A stretch of DNA of 64,000 nt from Mucor racemosus (Eukaryota; Mucoromycota; Mucoromycetes; Mucorales; Mucoraceae): the NCBI GenBank assembly GCA_027405735.1, contig JAPEHQ010000003.1:1364001-1428000 (forward strand). Direction: 5' to 3'. The notes under the pieces were generated by a model. The model had not been told where the DNA came from. It saw only the letters and a list, made by a program, of their open reading frames with translations, and did not search any database. A program made the position numbers and the translations under genes. Shown here in pieces: positions 59,832 through 64,000 of this stretch (position 1 is its first letter; the number at the start of each line of letters is the position of its first letter).

Positions 59832-62108
59832 ATGTACTCTCAACATAACATAAATGAGAACAGAAAACGACCTATACCCTCAAATGCATCGTCATTTCCA
59901 TCAAAAAGATCGCAACGTTTGTCAAGTGTAATGGATAGGCTTAATTTAAACAATGATGATGCTTCATCTGTTGGCCCTCAACGAACTGCTCACAATTACG
60001 ATCTATCCGCAACATTATATACACAACCCGAAAGTGAACAATTGCAATCTGTTAGTGGCTCCAGTATATCTGTAAATAACGCACATCGTCCGAGTCAGCC
60101 TAATACTCAATTCTTCAGGTTAGAAGCCGTAAAAAAACTTGTCTTTTGTTTGATCTAATTAAATGTACATTTTATAGCATGATCCCTAGTTTAAGAGAGC
60201 CTATTGAATCAGCTTTATTAAACGAATTCAATGAAGAAGACTACAGAGTTCCAAAAAAATTCCCCAGCGACCCACGAAATAACAAAGATGGCGATACTCA
60301 ACGACGATACTTATCATCGATTACAGAATACCTAAATAAAACAGACTATAAAGCATCTTCACCGCCTAGACATATTCGCTTACTCAATTCAAAGGATTTT
60401 CATACCATGTTGAAGCATACAATATTAAGATTGGATCCTACCTATCGTCCGAAGAGGAAGTTTGAGGATGAAGTTTTAGATATACTAAAGAGGTTTAATT
60501 ATCCGTTAAGAGAAACTATCAGCCCAAAATCATTACTCTCAATTGGCGCCATTCATTCCAATCCAATGTTTTTTGCGTTGCTCCACTGGATGGTTCAATG
60601 CTGTAGAGCGATGGATGTAGCTACACCAGAAGATTACCAAGAAGCCACTCAATTTGAAATGAGTCTAGATACTTTATTCCAACTATATCATGAATATGCT
60701 GTCGCAACATATCATCTATATATGAGTAGAAATGATGATCATAGTGTGCCTTATAATGAATTATCGAATGCTCTTGGTAGGAACTATAAAAAAAAAGAAA
60801 TTGGAATGCTAGTTAAAACAATGTTTTTTTTTTTTTCCACCAAATAGATAAAGTCAAATTGTCAGCAAAAAAACAGGTATATGAATTAGAGATAGCACTG
60901 AGTGGATCAAAAGAAAAAAAGAATCAATTAATATCTTTTGTGGTAATGTAAAAATTCTTTAAAAAAGCAAAATGTCTATATTTTCTTAATTTTTTCATAC
61001 ATTTAGCCATCGATTAATGATGTAATTAAAAAAAATCAAGAATTAACAAGAGACCTTGGCAAATTCAGAGCATTTTGTGAAGAGAAAAAGAAAAAAACAG
61101 AGAGATTTCGAAGTTTGAATGAACGAGTAAACAACGAAATTATACGATTACAAAAAGAACAGCAATCATTACATTCGGAAGAGGAAGAGCTTAAAGCTAA
61201 ATTGAAAGGAAAAAACATAGCCTTGAATGATATAAAAGGCATGCGCGCAAAACACGAGGCAGACGAACAAAAATGTGCAGATTTGATGGCTCATTTAGAG
61301 GATCATCGACAGTTATATAGTCAAAAAGTCGAGTTGTTGAATAAATTGAAAGACAAAGTACGCAAAGAAGTCGATGAATTTAATAGCAGAGCTAGAAAAT
61401 TGTTTTCCTATGGTCCACACAGTCAAGACATTTCAATTACATACGATCCAAATGGAACAACAATAGAGGAGATGACATCTATAAATATCAATGAAACTAT
61501 TATAGTAAGTGCTGGAGAGGAAAATCATGCTTTATAACGTAATATTTATACATACATACACAATTCCAAGCCTAAATTAGAAAACCTGGAACAAAAAGCA
61601 AATGATGAGTTTGCAAATGTTACCGCAGAAACACAAATGTTGCGTGAAAGTTTAGAGATATCAAGGACAACTACTGACCAGAGCAGATCAGATTTAATAC
61701 TAATGCAAAAGGATTATGATTTAAGAAAGAAAAAGTACGAAGAGGCCCACCAGAAATTTATGCAGGAAAATGAGCAGTTTAATACCATGGTCGATAAACG
61801 TGAAAGAGCAGTGGAGGAGGAACGCAGTGAGGCTCGTGGCTCAGTGATACAAGCCAAACAAAGAATTTTTGCACAAGAAAAACAGTAAGTTTAGGTTATC
61901 GAAACTTTTTTTTTTTTTGTAATAACTGTTAATAAAACCTTGTAACAGGCTGAAGGAGATGAATCGTACCTTCCAACAAGAGAGGGAAGCGCTGGAATAT
62001 CAAGTAACGAAATATATAAGCCAAGTTGATGAAAACCAACATAAATTGATATCAAGCACAGAAAACTTGTTAAAAGTAGCTCTCTCTCAAAATGCCCAAC
62101 TTGAATAA
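59832..62108 (+). CDS. NDC80: Ndc80/Hec1 kinetochore protein
   Basis: Six exons: 59832..60118, 60178..60776, 60848..60942, 61007..61504, 61571..61884 and 61949..62108; 650 aa. A basic Ser-rich N-terminal tail (residues 1-95) is followed by the calponin-homology domain at about 110-235. That domain includes YLNKTDYKASSPPRHIRLL, DFHTMLKHTILRLDPTYRPK and SPKSLLSIGAIHSNPMFFALLHWM. The remainder is coiled coil with a breaking loop. Ndc80 pairs with Nuf2 and binds microtubules through the CH domain and tail. Length and order agree with the family. Donor TTTGTG|GTAATG of exon 3 is less certain than the others. Confidence 0.93.
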
Positions 62109-62332
62109 ATAATAATATTTATGAAACATGTATTATTATTGTTTGCTTTTGCAACAACGTGGAGATGAATAAGTGTAACATTTGTTTCTAAAAAAACGAA
62201 TTCTGAATCATGGGATATTTCAATATCTATTTGACATTTTGTTTATTTGAAACTTGTTTGTTGAAAAATAATATGTATAAAAGTAGTAATAGAAAGAGAG
62301 AGAGAAAGATAGAAAAGTAATTGCAGTAGTAA

Positions 62333-62388
<56 letters not shown>

Positions 62389-62467
62389 TAAGTAAGGATG
62401 TGGAATTAAAAAGAGGGTTCGTTGTATGGTTGTATGTAAAGAAGTCTATTCAGTAAGCAAATTTGAT
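62109..62467. repeat. NDC80 3' region with (TAG)n microsatellite
   Basis: A near-perfect TAG repeat runs from about 62327 to 62389 (about 20 units), preceded by a GA-rich stretch (62291-62316). Convergent 3' ends of NDC80 and the small zinc-knuckle gene meet here. Confidence 0.9.
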
Positions 62468-62646
62468 TTAATGATACAATCTGGGACAATCTCTATAAAA
62501 CTGATGAGTATATACGAGTATAAATATGGCATTAATGCAAGAATTTACCTTGTTTTATGAGAGAATGAGCCGCAAGTGCAGCATTTACGAGTAACAGAAT
62601 TAACAGGAATAGAAACAGTTGGAGTAGCAGCAGTAGCAGTGGTCAT
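62468..62646 (-). CDS. 40-aa CCHC zinc-knuckle microprotein
   Basis: Two exons, 62549..62646 and 62468..62492, with a 56-bp GTAAAT...TTATAG intron, give 40 residues. A Thr/Ala/Val leader of about 20 residues is followed by C-C-T-C-GSFS-H-KTRD-C-P, a full CX2CX4HX4C zinc knuckle that is completed only by splicing. It ends RLYH. Zinc knuckles bind single-stranded nucleic acid. The splice restores both frame and the fourth ligand, which is the main argument for reality. A fragment of a retroelement gag zinc finger is the alternative, but the ATG, leader and stop argue for a complete small gene. Confidence 0.6.
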
Positions 62647-62796
62647 GAAAAAAGTAATAGACATTTGAATGATATATAAAATTTATTTGAATAAAGAAAT
62701 AAAAAAAAATAATAAAAAAGAAAAATGTAAATTATACAGTTACATATATGTATATATATATACATAATTTTGAAAGGAGTTATATGCAATCAAAAC

Positions 62797-63534
62797 TTAG
62801 AGCATTGTTCCAAACAATTCTGTATTATACAGCATGACAGTTTCTGTCAATCCTTTCTTTTTAAAGGTATTAGGGCGATCCCAAGCCATTAGCGATTTTT
62901 GTTGTGTGTCCAGTACAGGACGAAAACCGTGGTTAGTCACATAGGATGACTCACTGTTTGTTTGTGTACGCTTCTTGTTGTAACCTTTGCTACTGAATTC
63001 ATGATTGAGAATATCATTTTTGAAAAATGTATTTGATCTTTTCCATAGCCATATCGACATGATATTATTAGTCGTGAATGTATATAAATCAATCAAGAAT
63101 CCATATAAACCAAAAAAAGGAATTCTTTCATCTTGTTTAATAGAGTTTTGTAAATATATGGATGATTGTTTCGACCATTTGCTAGGCTCACAATGTCGCT
63201 TCATTCTTTCATTTATGACGATAAAATGCTCTTCTTGAGTATTTAAATATTGTGTATGAATATCAATATAAACCAAAGTCCATTGTTTATCAGAAACACC
63301 AATAGCTAATTGAATTGGTTCTTTAGGTATATGCAAAAGTAATTTCCATAATCTAAGCCTATGAAAATCTGCGTTTTGAATGATATAATTGTTTGTACAG
63401 TGATTCAATAAAACAAGTTGACTAGTAGTAGTAATCTGATTTGATTCCGAATTAAGAATGTCTTTACATGATAATATATCTTGCTTAATACAAGTATTAA
63501 TTATTTCATAGTACAACTCTAAAGGTAATAACAT
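62797..63534 (-). CDS. Unknown protein with F-box-like N-terminus
   Basis: Single exon, 245 aa. The first residues (MLLPLELYYEIINTCIKQD) look like an F-box start (LP.E....I), but the remainder of the F-box is not convincing. Residues 90-115 form a hydrophobic beta-rich segment (KQWTLVYIDIHTQYL). No catalytic motif is seen. The ORF is intact, with a normal leader. It could be an F-box receptor of an SCF complex or an unrelated unknown. Confidence 0.6.
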   Translation of the reverse strand: MLLPLELYYEIINTCIKQDILSCKDILNSESNQITTTSQLVLLNHCTNNYIIQNADFHRLRLWKLLLHIPKEPIQLAIGVSDKQWTLVYIDIHTQYLNTQEEHFIVINERMKRHCEPSKWSKQSSIYLQNSIKQDERIPFFGLYGFLIDLYTFTTNNIMSIWLWKRSNTFFKNDILNHEFSSKGYNKKRTQTNSESSYVTNHGFRPVLDTQQKSLMAWDRPNTFKKKGLTETVMLYNTELFGTML

Positions 63535-64000
63535 GGTTAAACCAATATAGATTAATTTTACTCCCTACATGTAGGTTTTTCAAGAGCGCTTCTTTTTCTG
63601 TGACCACATGATGCCCCCCTCTTTATGGCAATCAATGATCGAAACGATCCTAAATATGTAAAGAATGATGTATTGAACATTTATATACTAAGACATGATA
63701 TGTGTGTTCATTAAACGTTGAAATTACAACTACAATTTATTATATAACGATGTAATGTATATACACATATAGAACCCAGATACATTCTAACATTGCTGAG
63801 TCAATATTATACAATGTTTATTTGTTACATCTTGTATCATCCTAATTTAATAATGAAATAATACACTATGTGTGTGTGGGTATAATTTAGTGTTTACCCT
63901 TAGAGTGCATAGACATAGTGTATCAAGAACCATAAAACATACATGTTTGATCTAATAAGTGTTGCTACAAAATATACAAGCCATTCATGTGTATGTATAA
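63535..64000. other. Upstream region of the F-box-like gene; no gene seen
   Basis: AT-rich to the window edge, with (TG)n near 63870. No open frame or RNA gene recognised. Confidence 0.3.

Noticed and set aside
1..64000. CRISPR arrays, bacterial operons, ribosome-binding sites, rRNA
   Set aside because: The window is eukaryotic with spliceosomal introns. No regularly spaced repeat-spacer pattern or rRNA sequence was seen.

Overview
The window is eukaryotic nuclear DNA, most likely from a Mucoromycota (Mucorales-type) fungus. The evidence is: AT-rich sequence; many 48-75 bp GT-AG introns with CTAAC/CTAAT-type branch sites; typical fungal genes (a Ste12 protein carrying both a homeodomain-like region and C2H2 fingers, a Cla4-type PAK kinase with PH + CRIB + kinase, ERG6 sterol C24-methyltransferase, Vps52, Ndc80); and long AT-rich transposon-littered spacers. 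I cannot name the genus from sequence alone. No rRNA, tRNA or CRISPR array was found.

Layout. 0.2-5.4 kb: a Skg3/Caf120-like PH protein (+) and a LEA-2-like single-pass membrane protein (-). 5.4-8.1 kb: decayed mobile DNA (a Tc1/mariner transposase fragment, a minisatellite, an RRM-like ORF interrupted by a short retroposed insert). 8.1-11.0 kb: VPS52 with 11 exons (-). 11.0-14.5 kb: first repeat island. 14.5-18.3 kb: two RING-finger genes in tandem (-), an RFWD3-like WD40 ligase and a RING/zinc-ribbon protein; each has one GC-AG intron. 20.3-21.8 kb: a three-finger C2H2 factor (+). 23.8-26.5 kb: CLA4-like kinase (-). 28.3-31.5 kb: STE12 (+). 32.0-33.9 kb: a secreted-type polyamine/amine oxidase (+).

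33.9-51.9 kb is a repeat-rich island about 18 kb long. It holds rearranged copies of the repeats in the first island. It also holds two direct copies of a 2.6 kb dispersed repeat, each carrying a decayed fragment of a dynein intermediate chain gene and a conserved 50-residue reading frame. A complete hAT transposon (6.5 kb, 914-aa five-exon transposase, 12-bp TIRs, 8-bp target duplication) sits inside the first copy. The second copy preserves the empty site, so the insertion point can be placed to the base.

52.0-64 kb is gene-dense: ERG6 (-), a two-TM protein (-), a 116-aa unknown (+), a 4'-phosphopantetheinyl transferase (+), a UBTD1/2-like ubiquitin-fold protein with an N-myristoylation motif (+), NDC80 (+), a 40-residue CCHC zinc-knuckle protein (-) and an F-box-like protein (-). 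Functionally, Cla4 (Cdc42/Rac effector) and Ste12 (MAPK-controlled transcription factor) lie side by side and belong to the same signalling logic in fungi. The rest is ordinary housekeeping: retrograde trafficking, kinetochore, sterol synthesis. All exon joins were placed by hand from splice motifs and frame. They sum to intact frames but are not backed by transcripts.
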